Numbered from the stretch's first letter, positions 1 to 9,347 are shown. The stretch is DNA of 20,957 bases from Carex sylvatica (GCA_964058845.1 CAXKVR010000037.1:1-20957); one strand, 5' to 3'. The notes: generated by a model from the letters alone, not told the origin. Translations and numbers: made by a program.

Positions 1-414
1 GAGTTGTTTCATGATATGAGTAAGGCTCTCTGCCTATCAATTTTCAAAGAACAAACATTAAAACTAATTTTGCAGCAGAAATCCACAAAATTGTTAGTAT
101 GTTCAAGAAAAAACTATAATTTTCCAAAGAAAAGGAAAAGAAACAGAAGAGGAATTCATTCCCTTATAATCTTTTTAGACAAAACTTAATTACTTAATAA
201 GAGGAAGAGTGAACTAAACAGTTGTTTTGTTCAATGTTAAGGTGTGGGTTAGCGAACATATGACTTTCGCAACATTAATAATATCTGTCAAGAGTATTTC
301 TTGTCATTCGAAAGTGGATATGTTAGCAAAAGCCGAAAGTTGATTCTTTGCAAACGAAAAATAGTGGGTGCTTGAAAAAGAGCCCTTCAATTTAGAACTT
401 TCTAATGAGCATAC
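1..414 (-). other. Intron of the NET1-like gene after exon 8 (partial)
   Basis: This stretch starts with the GTATGC donor of exon 8 and has no further copy of the repeat on the minus strand and no convincing acceptor. It is AT-rich. I see no gene or element in it. Confidence 0.6.
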
Positions 415-762
415 CTGAGAGAGAAGATTGTCCTTCTCAGTGCCAACATCAGATAATAAATTTGCTAAGATGGTGTTTTTCTCTGAGATCTCATAAACTG
501 TACTCTGAAGAACTGTGATCTGAAATGAAAGAGAGGCCTTCTCAGACACATGCTCTGAGATCTGATCTTGGAGATCAGCCACATGCAACTCATGCGACTC
601 GAGAACCATCGCATGTTCTTGCTGCTTGATGAACAACAAATTGCATAGCTCATTTAATCGGTTGAGCACAAGATTTCTTTCGTCAGAAATTATTGAAAAG
701 TTATCTTCTAAGTCTTCATGCTTAGCCTCTAATTGCTTCACAAGTCCCTTCATGCTATGTAC
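415..762 (-). CDS. NET1-like: NET1-like exon 8: coiled-coil repeat exon, 116 codons, last one in the window
   Basis: The acceptor is AATTTCAG before 762 and the donor is CAG followed by GTATGC; both ends are phase 0. It encodes residues 1351-1466. Landmarks are VHSMKGLVKQLEAKH, EHAMVLESHELHVADLQDQ, ISEHVSEKASLSFQITVL, VYEISEKN and VGTEKDNLLSQ. It lacks about 28 residues (4 heptads) between the LLSDV and EKDNLL motifs that exon 6 has. Because it ends at a donor and not a stop, more exons must lie to the left of the window. Confidence 0.85.
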
Positions 763-1729
763 CTGAAATTTGCCCACTTCCTTAGTGACTTCAACATTGC
801 TTGACTGATAATGCTTAATTGGACATACCACGTCCCCCCCACCCAAAAAAAAAAAAAAAATACAAAAGAATATTATTTTTTTCTTTCATTGTAATTTTTT
901 TTTTCATATTCAAAATATGCATGAGGTTATACGTTTACTTCCACAATGATAATTATGCACACATGCTTTTATATAATCTCCTAATTTTGCTGTATCATCA
1001 ATTATATAAATTTAGGTGCATTTTGGTTAAACAAAACACAGCTTCCATCAAATTACACTGGTGCTAACAACTATTCACTTGAGAAGGTTAAAAGAGGAGT
1101 GGATGAGCAAATAATTATTAGAAAAGAATAGGATGCAATTGAGCCATAAAATGCAAAATTTAAGCCACCTGTGCAGAAAGATCATCTTTTTGACAAATCA
1201 AAGCAGATCTCTGCGCATGTAAAGATTGGCACAATTCGTGAGTCTCCTTCAATCCCACATTCAGACCCTCTATTTCAGCATTCAAATCAGATAATGAGCT
1301 CTCCAAGGAATAATTTTTCCTAGAGATCTCCTTTATTGTATTTTGAAGGGTCTCTATTTGAGAAGCGTGAGTGGAAATCTGATTCTGAAGTGCAGTAGCG
1401 TGCATTTCAAGAGCACTCATATGTTCTTTATTCTTGAAATTGAGCAGCTCTTGTAACTCTTTGAGTTGGCATTCTGTGGTGTCTCTATCTTTCGATAAAG
1501 ATAAATGTGTTTGTTCTAAAACAGAATGTTTATCCTCAAAATTCTTTATAATTGCTGTCAAGCTGTCGACCTGAAAAATTAATCAACACCAGAAATCAAT
1601 TTGCAAGTAGTAAGAGCATTCCAAATTGTAACAAATCTAATCAAAGATAAGTGGTTACAGATCCCTACTATTCTACAAGCAATAATAGGACCTGAGTTTC
1701 TGTGATCAATGGCTTTTTTAGAGAGAGAG

Positions 1730-1769
<40 letters not shown>

Positions 1770-2629
1770 GTTGGCTACTATGCTTATATAAGCATATCCC
1801 TACATATGCTTATAACTCATTTTTGTGTTTCTATTGTTCAAATGGTCGATCGGAACCGTTCATCTTGTTCTCCATATTAATATGTTCTTGGAGACCAAAT
1901 TTTACATTTTTCTGAATTTTTTTACTATTTATTAAGCTAATTTGAAAATATCTGATCCAACGGTGGCTTCTGATTTTACTGTTTTGTTAAGCCACCATTG
2001 GATTAGCGATTTTCAAAGTGGCTTAATAAATAGTAAACAAATTCAGAAAAATGTAAAATTTGGTCTCCAAGAACATATTAATATGGAGAACAAGATGAAC
2101 AGTTCCGATCGACCGTTTGGACAATAGAAACACAAAAATGAGTTATAAGCATATGTAGGGATATGCTTATATAAGCATAGTAGCCAACCTCTATCTATAT
2201 ATATATATAGAGAGAGAGAGAGATAGGCTACCATGCTTTGCAAATTAAAGTTGGTGTTTTAATTTGCGTTCATATCTCTAGTTTTAAAGTTCAAATAGTC
2301 AATCCGAACTTCTCAACACGTTCTTCATATTGAAATGTGCTTGGAGACCACATTTTACATTTTTCAGAAATTTTTCAAAATCAGTGTTTTTCTGAATTTT
2401 TTTACAGAAAAACACTGATTTTGAAAAATTCTAAAAAAAATAGTATAAAGTTTCCAAAAAAATGTAAAATTTGGTCTCCAAACACATTTCAATATGAAGA
2501 ACATGTCGAGAAGTTCAGATTGACTATTTGAACTTTGAAACTAGAGATATGGGCATAAATTAAAACACCCACTTTAATTTGCAAAGCATCGTAGCCTATC
2601 TCTCTCTATATATATATAGATAGATAGAT

Positions 2630-2664
<35 letters not shown>

Positions 2665-5600
2665 TTGGCTAAGGTTATAGTGGTATGACCAAGGTCTTGG
2701 TACTACCAATTCGTTTTTTCGATTATTGAAGTTCAAATAGTCAATTTGAAGTGCTCAACATATTCTCCATATTAAAATGTGATTGGGTCCAAATTTAACA
2801 TTTTTTTAGAAATTTTTTGTATTTTTTATGGGTTTTTTAAAAAATCACTGTTTTTCCAATTTTTATTATGAAAAACAGTGATTTCCAAAAATCCTTAAAA
2901 AATAGTAAACAAAATCCAAAAAAATGTAAAATTTGGTCTCCAAGCACATTTTAATATGGAGAACATATTGAGCACTTCAGATCGGCTATTTGAATTTTGA
3001 AATTGTAAAAACGAATTGATAGAACCATGGCCTTGGTCATACCACTATGACCTTTGCCAATCTCTCTCTATATGTATATTAAAAAAAATAAACAACAACA
3101 ACAAAATTTAGAGAAACACAAAATAAAAACTAAATGAAGTAAATTTGAATTGAATGGGTACCTGTGAAAGAAGATTATTCTTTTCAGAAATTAAGGCAGA
3201 TTTCTGATTGATCAAGGACTGGAGAGATTCTTCACACTCCTTTAGTTTCTTTTTCATGTCTTCAACTTCAGCATTGACATCTGATAAAGAGCTCTCAAGC
3301 TCAAATTTTTTTGTTGAAATATCTTCAATTGAATGATTCAGTGTTCCGATTTGAGATACAAGAGCTATCTTTTCAGAAATATGCTCTGAAATCTGGTTTT
3401 CGAGATTGATGGTGTGCATCTCATGTGACTTGATGGCAGTATCACGTTCTTTCGTTTTAGAACTCAGGAGCAATTCCTGCTCCTTTAAATGATTTTGCAT
3501 TAGTTCCCTTTCTTTGGACAAAGATAAGTGGTTCTTTCCTAATTTTGAGTGTGCTTCTTCTAAATTCTTCATAGCAAGTTTGATGCTTTCAACCTGAAAG
3601 TTAATTATGAAATTTAGTTCAAATTAGAAAACTGCCTCTGAGAGTATGAACCTGACATGCACCAGTAAGCAACTAACTAGAATAAGTGAATAACAAAATA
3701 GAGTTTTTGCTCAAACTCAATATGGAACCTCAGTAGAGCTCTAATTTAAGTATATAACCATAAACCCAAGAGGCACAGGATTCAAAACCAAATGGGAGAA
3801 AAATGGAAAACAAAAGATAAAACACATATTCTAATTCATACCTGAGAGGATAGTTCATCCTTTTCAGCAATTAAAACTGATTTTTGCTCAATAACAGACC
3901 AGCATGAATCCTCAGATTCCTTTAACATTTCTTTCAAACCTTCTATTTCATCATCTAAAGTTGATTTATGATCAACTAAACCTTCAATTTGAACATTGGC
4001 AGCAGATAAGGAACTTTCCAGTTCATTATTTCTCCTTTTAACTTCATTGATAGTATGGTTTAGTGTCTCGATCTGAGTAGCAAGAGAGGCCTTTTCAGAA
4101 ACATGGACCAAGATTTGGTCTTCAAGTGTGTTCACATGCATCTTACTTGACCTAACTGCATTCTCACACTCTTCAGTCTTAGAACTCAAAAGCAGTTCTA
4201 ATTCATTCAAATCATTTTGCAGAAGATCCCTCTCGTCACTTAGAACCAGGTGCTCTTCTTCTAAATTCTTCATAGCCACTGTAATTTTCTCTACCTGAAA
4301 ATTACAAGTTTCCTATCTTTAGCAAATAACCTACTAAGGTACTACATATGATAAGGGAAAAATTGTAAATTGAACCCAACATATCGCAACATCCACAGCT
4401 TCAGAAGATATTTTTTATATGACAGTTGTTTTCTACATCTAAAAAAAAAAAAAATTAGACTAAGGGAATCCATGTGTCAGGTGCCAAGCTTTTATGCACA
4501 ATCTGGTAGGCATCTGCTTGAGTCAAGATGAAAAAGGCACAAGTTGGTAATTTATCATTAACTTATTTAAAAAATGGAACTTCACTTGTATATAACTAAA
4601 TTATGTGTCTTTTTTCTGAAGATATGTCAAGAACTTGGAGAAATAGAGAGTACCTGAGAGAAAAGTTCATGCTTATCAGCAAGTAAATCTTGTTTCTGAT
4701 CAATAAGTAACTGATGGCCTGCCTCAGCATCCTTTAATTCCTTTAAGAGATGCTCAATTTCAGAAAGCTGACCAGAATTCTTCTCAGAAAGGTTCTCTAT
4801 CTGGTCCTGGAACGAGGTTACATGCAACTCATGCTCCACAATTTTACAACTAAGTAGCTCCTGCAATTTATCCACTTGATTCTGTTTAAAATCTCTCTCC
4901 TTATATAAAGCTGAGTGCTTTTCATCTAAACCTCTGTGCTTTTCCTCTAAGCTCTGTATAATAGCTGTCATGCTCTCAACCTAAAAAGTATATTAAATTT
5001 CAGTTTGAAAATTGATAATATAGAAACTTCAGTGCGAGCTCCCTTATTGTTCGGATTCTTTGTCAAAAAATGCAAGGGTAGTAGTAATTGTTTGTAAATA
5101 GAGGAAGCAACACATGCATTTATGAAAAATGCAATAAGTGCCCTAAATATTCTTCTTGCCCACTTACTTCAGAAGGTGCCAAAAGTACCCTTCTTCCTCA
5201 TTGTTTATTTCTAATAAAATGCTAAAGAAAAGAAGAGAGGTTTATGCACTGCATTTTAAGAATAGTTTAAGGGCAGATTTATTATGATACAAGGGGCATA
5301 TGATGATACACAAGGTTTTGTAGGTTGGTCATGATATATTCAATTTTCTGGGGGGCACACATGAAAAAAAAAATCACACTTGGTATCTAATATGTACCTG
5401 AGAGAGAAGATCACCCTTTTCAGCAACCAAAGTTGTCTTCTCAACAACTAGAGACTTGCATGACTCCTCAGATTCATTCAGTTTTCCTCTCAGCTTCTCT
5501 ATGTCAGAATTGACTTGAAACAAGGAGCTCTCCAGTTCAGAATTCTTCCTTGAAATCTCATCAATGGTCTGAGAAAGGTACTCTGCCTTAGATGACAAGT

Positions 5601-8525
5601 CGGTTATCTCAGAAAGATGAATAGAAATTTCGTTTTCATGTGAACTGAGAGCTCTTTCATGTTCTTCATTTCTAGAACTCAAAAGCTGTTCCAGCTCTTG
5701 CAAGTGGTTCTGCATGAGCCCTCTCTCCTTGGATAAGTTTGAATGCTTTTCCTCCAAGTTCTTTATAGTATCTTTGTAATTTTGTACCTGAAACAAGATT
5801 CTCGTCAGATGTAACTAAAGAGTTGATCAAATAAAAACAATGTTCTTTGCAAATCATACCCTACATTATATTTCTAGTTAATATCTTGTGGCATATGCAT
5901 CCATGTCAACTTATTTTTTGAGTTGTTAACGAAATTATTAATAGAAACGGTAAGTCGACTGAAATTTACTAAATTTCCCTTCAGTTCTTCATACTTAATA
6001 TAACCATCTATAAAAAGTCTTGTAAAGGAACAGAAATGTGGTTGAAAATTGTATTCCATTATATGAAACTGTTGTTGGTTCCCATCGGACTAAGCAAAAA
6101 CAAGTTAATGCTATTATTAGAAGTACCATTAAAATGTTTAGACAGGTATGCAAATATAAGAAATAAAGGGTTCAAAGGTGTTATTTGCACATAATAATAA
6201 AAAGGAAAAGTAAAAAAAACTTCCCAAGCATATTTCCTTTTTGTATCTATACCCCAAAGTCTAAAAATTTCACACCATCGTTGAAAATCAGGATATTTGA
6301 AAACAACTTAAGAAATAAAGGTAATTTAACCAAAGATTTTGTATGTCCATTAAAATCAACACTTACCAGAGATAAAAGATCATTTTTTTCCGCTACTAAT
6401 CCAGACTTCTGGGTAATCAGAGACTGGCAGGATGCCTCTGACGCCTTGAGCTTCTCACTCATATCAAACAAAGAACTCTCCAAGGCACTGTTCTTCAAAC
6501 AAATCTCACTATAATAGGAAGCAATATCAGCCTTCTCTGAGACATGCACTGAAATCTGGTTTGTCAGGGTCACCTCAGAAATTTCTAACTCGTTAACTCT
6601 TTCCCTCAACACCTCTAGCTCAACAACAGCATCAGACAACTCTTTCTCCAAAACAACATTTTTTTCAGAAAGAATAGCCCTTTCTATCCCATACTTTGTA
6701 AAAGCCTCTTTTAGCACAGCATTCACCTTTATTGCGGCTTCAGTCTGAGCCGTCAGCATCTGAACATTGTTTGCCAAGTCACAAGTATCTTGAATTTGAC
6801 GAGAGAGATCCCTTTGAAGAGTCTCTTTCTCTCTCAAATGCACATCTACCTCCTTTTCCAACCTCCCTTTTGTTTGTTTTAAAAGGGTCATCTCTCTCGA
6901 GAGTTCCATTATGGTTTCTTCTGATATTAATTTTTGTTCATTTAACTCTCCTATTTCTCTTACAAGTTCACGGTGGAGCTGCTCTTGTGACTTCAACCTC
7001 ACTTGCACTAATTCCAATTCTGATTGTTGTGCAAGGTTCAGCTTCTCGGCATTGTGAAGCATGTCGGTTTCAATCGCCATACCAAGTTTGAGCTGATTCA
7101 AATCCCTCTGCACGCCTTCTTTCTCAGATTTTAATTTTGAAACGGATCCTTTTAGGGTTTCGACTTCTCCTTCAAGCTTTTTCCTCTCGTTCCTTAGCAA
7201 CTCAATTTCAATATGGAGGTCAGTTACAGTGGCCTCAGCTTCTAGTAATTTCTCTTTCAAACCCTTGTTCTCCTCTTCTGACTCGGAAAGGTCCGATTCC
7301 ATTTCGTTCAATTTCTTTTGAAGACCCTGAATTTCTCTCTTAAGATTCTCCATTGTCCCCTCCATTGCACCTATTTTAACCTGCAGTTTCCTAATTGTCA
7401 TCTCTGATGAGAGGTTTTGTTCAGTCAATTTTTCAACCTCTCTTACTGATTCCAATTTAGTTTTCTCAACCTCCTGCAACTTCTCAGTTAACTGTTCAAG
7501 CTCCATCACCTGTAACTCAACTTTTTTTTCCAGCAGCTCCACTTCCAGCTTTTGCTCCTGACTCAGCTTTTCGACCTCACCCAACCTTATCAGGTCCGAG
7601 TGAGCTTGAGCAAGCTCAGATTCAACCTTCATCAATCTCTCACTATGACTCTCACACTCAATGCAAGCAGCATCTTTCTCAAAATTCAAGTGCAAGATAT
7701 TTCCTTTCAGAGTCAAAAGTTCACCTTCGGCTTTGTTGGCACGCTCAGCTTCTGAAAAGACCTGGTCCTTCAACCGCTTTGTCTCGTCAGACAAACGAAA
7801 TATATCTCTTTGCAAAGCCACTATCTCCAAACCCACACCTGCTTCGTCCTTCACCTTTTGTGCTTTCTCTGCTGCTTCAAAGCTCAAACCCTTTCTAGCC
7901 CTAGGCTCTCCTTGAAACAAATCGTTCACCTGTTTAAACCCGTCTGAATTCTTTTTATGCATGTTTGGTGAATGTCCTATTGTATCCTTGTGCAATTCAT
8001 CTGAATCAAACAGGGACCGGGCAAGTAGCAGCTTGTCAGGGGTTTTTGGCTCTGAGAGAGGGGTGGAGGGCAGCTCATCAGGTAAGGATAAGGATGGAGG
8101 TGTTTGGTTAGGGTATACCTCAGCTAAACTGCGTGTGGCCACACGAAGGGCCCCAGCTGCCACATCATACCGTTCAGCCAAGGAACGGTATGCGCCATAG
8201 AACTCCTTTGCAAGGTTCATAAGCTCAGGTCGCCTCTTGTAGTACATGTCTGCACGCTTAGCAAAGGAGTCGGCATCTTCATCTAGAATCTTTACCATGG
8301 CCTTCACCTTTTTCTCTGTTTCTGTTTTCACAAAGAAGATAAATTTAAATTTAAGATTAGACAGTTTCTTGAGATTTTTCCCCAGGGTTACCTAACATGC
8401 AATAAACAATAGATATTGGGAGATTTTAACGGACCTGAAATGTTGCCTTGAAGCCATTTTGAGTTCTTGGGGGTAAATTTGCTGTCCCACCAGGTTTTGG
8501 ACTCTGCGTGAGAAATAGCAGCCAT
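415..8525 (-). CDS. NET1-like: NETWORKED 1-type (NET1-like) actin-binding coiled-coil protein, 8 exons seen, 3' end outside window
   Basis: NET proteins are plant-specific and link F-actin to membranes through an N-terminal NAB domain followed by long coiled coils. Joining exons 8525-8435, 8321-6367, 5787-5398, 4980-4654, 4294-3842, 3593-3162, 1570-1169 and 762-415 gives one open frame of 1466 codons with no stop, ending at a donor, so the gene continues past the left edge. Residues about 8-83 form the NAB domain (TWWDSKFTPKNSKWLQ, EDADSFAKRADMYYKRRPEL, YRSLAERYD). Downstream NET1-type linker motifs follow: YPNQTP, KTPD, RSLFDSDELHKD, FKQVNDLF, RARKGLSF and the heptad segment EAERANKAEGELLTLK. 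These match NET1 (NET1A-D) better than NET2, NET3 or NET4. The NET1 genes I know carry most of the coiled coil in one very long exon; here it is spread over repeated exons. The family call is firm; exon ends come from GT-AG signals and frame and lack transcript support. Confidence 0.88.
763..1168 (-). other. Intron 7 of the NET1-like gene
   Basis: A 406-nt GT-AG intron between exons 7 and 8. It contains a homopolymer of about 17 A on the plus strand near 845 and otherwise plain AT-rich sequence; no extra repeat exon is recognisable. Confidence 0.7.
1169..1570 (-). CDS. NET1-like: NET1-like exon 7: coiled-coil repeat exon, 134 codons
   Basis: The acceptor is TTTTTCAG before 1570 and the donor is CAG followed by GTGGCT; both ends are phase 0. 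It encodes residues 1217-1350. Landmarks are VDSLTAIIKNFEDKHSVL, LSLSKDRD, KEHMSALEMHATALQNQI, IKEISRKNYSLESSLSDL, NAEIEGLNVGLKE, SALICQKDDLSAQ. Relative to exon 6 it lacks 7 residues (the SEKIALV position) and 3 residues before the LEMHA motif. It is the only repeat exon off the common length class modulo 7. Confidence 0.86.
1715..1768. repeat. TA/GA microsatellite at the left edge of MITE A
   Basis: A run of GAGAGA, then about 20 nt of alternating TA, then about 20 nt of GA. The same (TA)n(GA)n pattern borders every member of this palindromic family in the window, so it belongs to the element ends or to their preferred target. Confidence 0.75.
1769..2190. mobile_element. Palindromic MITE A (intron 6)
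   Basis: The left arm from GGTTGGCTACTATGC is repeated in reverse complement at the right end (GCATAGTAGCCAACC). The arms are about 190 nt and nearly perfect, meeting in a loop around 1940-2030 that itself contains GATCCAACGGTGGC against GCCACCATTGGATTAG. It shares the segment CTCCATATTAATATG and GGAGACCAAATTTTACA with the other copies. No coding capacity. The TA/GA borders recall elements that sit in TA microsatellites, such as rice Micron; that comparison is only by analogy. Confidence 0.8.
2209..2612. mobile_element. Palindromic MITE B (intron 6)
   Basis: The left arm starts GAGAGATAGGCTACCATGCTT, the right arm ends AAGCATCGTAGCCTATCTCTC. The arms are about 185 nt and close at a centre carrying AAAACACTGATTTTG and its complement near 2380-2425. 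It shares the internal CTTCATATTGAAATGTG segment between its own arms, but its outer 80 nt or so differ from those of A, C and D. Confidence 0.8.
2623..3080. mobile_element. Palindromic MITE C (intron 6)
   Basis: It is bordered on the left by GATA and GA repeats (about 2619-2664). The left arm reads TTGGCTAAGGTTATAGTGG and the right arm CCACTATGACCTTTGCCAA. The central loop holds AATCACTGTTTTTCC and its complement near 2850-2890. Both arms share CTCCATATTAAAATGTG. It ends in CTCTCTCTATATG next to exon 6 intron sequence. Confidence 0.8.
3162..3593 (-). CDS. NET1-like: NET1-like exon 6: coiled-coil repeat exon, 144 codons
   Basis: The acceptor is CTTTCAG before 3593 and the donor is CAG followed by GTACCC; both ends are phase 0. 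It encodes residues 1073-1216 and is a good reference copy of the repeat: AMKNLEEAHSKL, LSLSKERELMQNHLKE, LLLSSKTKERDTAIKSHEM, LENQISEHISEKIALVSQI, FELESSLSDVNAEVED, LKECEESLQSL, QKSALISEKNNLLSQ. The next intron is the one filled with palindromic MITEs. Confidence 0.87.
3594..3841 (-). other. Intron 5 of the NET1-like gene
   Basis: A 248-nt AT-rich GT-AG intron between two phase-0 repeat exons. Nothing else is seen in it. Confidence 0.7.
3842..4294 (-). CDS. NET1-like: NET1-like exon 5: longest coiled-coil repeat exon, 151 codons
   Basis: The acceptor is TTTCAG before 4294 and the donor is CAG followed by GTATGA; both ends are phase 0. It encodes residues 922-1072. The repeat reads MKNLEEEHLVL, LLSSKTEECENA, QILVHVSEKASLATQIETL, NNELESSLS, EIEGLKEMLKESEDSCWS, EKDELSSQ. 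A 14-residue insertion around VDHKSTLDDEIEGL duplicates the IEGL segment. It also lacks the 7 residues near the start that exons 4, 6, 7 and 8 share. Confidence 0.87.
4295..4653 (-). other. Intron 4 of the NET1-like gene
   Basis: A 359-nt GT-AG intron with an A homopolymer near 4442. No further exon copy or element is recognised. Confidence 0.7.
4654..4980 (-). CDS. NET1-like: NET1-like exon 4: shortest coiled-coil repeat exon, 109 codons
   Basis: The acceptor is CTTTTTAG before 4980, the only TAG acceptor in the repeat series; the donor is CAG followed by GTACTC. Both ends are phase 0. It encodes residues 813-921. Start motif VESMTAIIQSLEEKH and end motif DLLADKHELFSQ are clear. The centre is the most diverged of the copies and the canonical KNSELESSLSD segment is missing or unrecognisable. 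It is 35 codons (5 heptads) shorter than exon 6. Confidence 0.83.
4981..5397 (-). other. Intron 3 of the NET1-like gene
   Basis: A 417-nt GT-AG intron; its acceptor reads TTTTTAG. No further exon copy or element is recognised. Confidence 0.7.
5398..5787 (-). CDS. NET1-like: NET1-like exon 3: coiled-coil repeat exon, 130 codons
   Basis: The acceptor is TTTCAG before 5787 and the donor is CAG followed by GTACAT; both ends are phase 0. It encodes residues 683-812. The repeat landmarks appear in order: IKNLEEKHSNLSKER, LQELEQLLSSRNEEHERA, SHENEISIHLSE, TIDEISRKNSELESSL, ESEESCKSL, EKGDLLSQ. Compared with exon 6 it lacks 7 residues after the NLEEKH motif and another 7 in the HENEIS segment. Coiled coil throughout. 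Confidence 0.87.
5788..6366 (-). other. Intron 2 of the NET1-like gene
   Basis: A 579-nt intron with a strong GTAAGT donor at 6366-6361 and TTTCAG acceptor. It separates the single-exon coiled coil from the series of repeat exons. No element is recognised. Confidence 0.72.
6367..8321 (-). CDS. NET1-like: NET1-like exon 2: rest of NAB domain, NET1 linker and main coiled coil
   Basis: The exon completes codon 31 and encodes residues 32-682. Its acceptor is GAAAACAG before 8321 and its donor is CTG followed by GTAAGT at 6366, phase 0. Residues 31-83 finish the NAB domain, including DEDADSFAKRADMYY, RRPELMNL and AERYD. A Pro/Ser-rich linker (about 100-130) leads to NET1-like FKQVNDLFQGEPRARKGLSF (about 160-180). 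From about 185 onward the sequence is almost unbroken coiled coil, rich in Glu, Lys and Leu. The last 110 residues or so (HVSEKADIAS, KNSALESSLFDMSEKL, ASCQSL, EKNDLLSL) match the repeat found as separate exons downstream, so this end is repeat copy 1. No membrane segment or catalytic motif is seen. Confidence 0.9.
8435..8525 (-). CDS. NET1-like: NET1-like exon 1: start of the NAB domain
   Basis: The exon encodes residues 1-30 plus the first base of codon 31. The ATG at 8525 sits in the context GTCATGGCTGC, close to the plant consensus (G at +4, GC following). The same frame stays open upstream to about 8603 but has no earlier ATG. The exon ends ATTTCAG at a GTCCGT donor, which leaves G to join AA of exon 2 and make Glu31. 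The peptide runs SKTWWDSKFTPKNSKWLQGN. Most NAB domains have three tryptophans and a histidine (WWWDSH) here; this one has TWWDSK. Confidence 0.85.
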
Positions 8526-8661
8526 GACCACGGGTGAGAGCCCAGGAGCAATCACCACTCTTGCTTTAGCTCGGACCCGAGATCGATAGTGTCTGCGTAT
8601 CAAGTGCGGTATTTGATCCAGAAGAGAAACTCTCTTCTTCCCAAAGCATCAATATTCCAAG
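8526..8661 (-). other. Probable 5'UTR exon 2 of the NET1-like gene
   Basis: This is the leader directly before the ATG at 8525. A candidate acceptor (AAATAG before 8661) follows a stretch rich in T and C, and would pair with the GTATGT donor near 9275. The segment is GC-richer than the putative intron upstream (8662-9275). It contains an upstream ATG at 8649 opening a 27-codon reading frame that stops at 8566. Splice sites are inferred by eye. Confidence 0.45.
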
Positions 8662-9347
8662 CTATTTGCATTTGAGGAAACAGTGTTGGAGATTAGAGCA
8701 AAGGAGTATCTAATTTAAAAAGTATAAGAAATTGCAAAAAAGAAACTCTATTTAACAGCGAAGGGAATTTACTGTTTACATAATATGTACAAAACAGCAT
8801 TAGGCTGCTGATGCTACTAACTTTCTAAGTTCAATAGTAGAAACATTTTTCTTGTAGTCAATAGCAGAGTTTGAGGGGGTGGAATAATATGATCAGAATA
8901 TAAACACATAGAGACACCCCAACAACCCAAATTTCAACTATGATCTACCAAATATAAACCAGCATTGATCCAACCACCCCCAAATAATAATGACAAAAGT
9001 GTTATTAACCACACTTTCTCTTCATCGATCAGTATCTAGCAAATAGCCAATCTCGAAAATACTTGAACTCAATGGGAACAAACACTTAGAGAAAAGTAAA
9101 GAGTTGTAAAATACAGTGGTTTAAGAAGCCAAAAAATCGTTTTGGTAATCAACCGTGACATTGAAAATCAAGAAGGAAGCCCCATTTTATTCTAGCTTTC
9201 TGAAACTAAATGATTATTTTTTTTTGAGTAAATCGGAAGTAAAAAAGATCCAAGCTTTAGGGACTAGAAACATACCGATTTTTCAATTTCTGAAGTGGAG
9301 ACTGACAAGCAGCAGTGATTGTAGATCCCACCAGCTGCTTTTCTCAT
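8566..9347 (-). promoter_or_regulatory. Upstream ORF in the leader, possibly spliced (55 codons)
   Basis: An ATG at 9347 opens 24 codons that reach the predicted donor (last codon TCG, 9278-9276). If spliced to 8661, the frame continues without a shift through CTT GGA ATA TTG into the ATG at 8649 and stops at 8568-8566, giving 55 residues (segments MRKAAGGIYNHCC, then MLWEEESFSSGSN, ending SISGPS). Unspliced, only the 27-codon 8649-8566 frame is certain. Such upstream frames usually lower translation of the main frame. The spliced version depends on my intron model. Confidence 0.35.
8662..9275 (-). other. Putative 5'UTR intron of the NET1-like gene
   Basis: An AT-rich stretch between a GTATGT donor (9275) and a TAG acceptor (8662). 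No coding potential or repeat is seen. The exact acceptor is uncertain. Confidence 0.4.

Larger units (their letters stand above)
1571..3161 (-). other. Intron 6 of the NET1-like gene, enlarged by three palindromic MITEs
   Basis: A 1591-nt GT-AG intron, against 113-579 nt for the other introns inside the coding region. About 1.3 kb of it consists of three abutting palindromic elements listed separately, so its length is explained by insertion. Because the arms are self-complementary, the unspliced transcript should fold into three long hairpins. Confidence 0.75.

Noticed and set aside
304..414. Continuation of exon 8 to a stop near 304, giving a gene end
   Set aside because: Beyond 415 the frame loses coiled-coil character and the repeat end DNLLSQ is followed by GTATGC exactly as in the other exons, so this is intron.
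1709..2243. Frames on both strands with near-identical peptides (around ending FTFF)
   Set aside because: They mirror each other because they read the two arms of palindromic MITE A; no coding constraint.
6732..8200. Several plus-strand frames opposite the large coiled-coil exon
   Set aside because: They are antisense shadows of exon 2, with no family resemblance and composition dictated by Glu/Lys/Leu codons on the other strand.
8526..8603. N-terminal extension of the NET1-like protein in the same frame
   Set aside because: The frame is open but has no ATG; the first ATG is at 8525 in good context and the NAB domain begins where expected.
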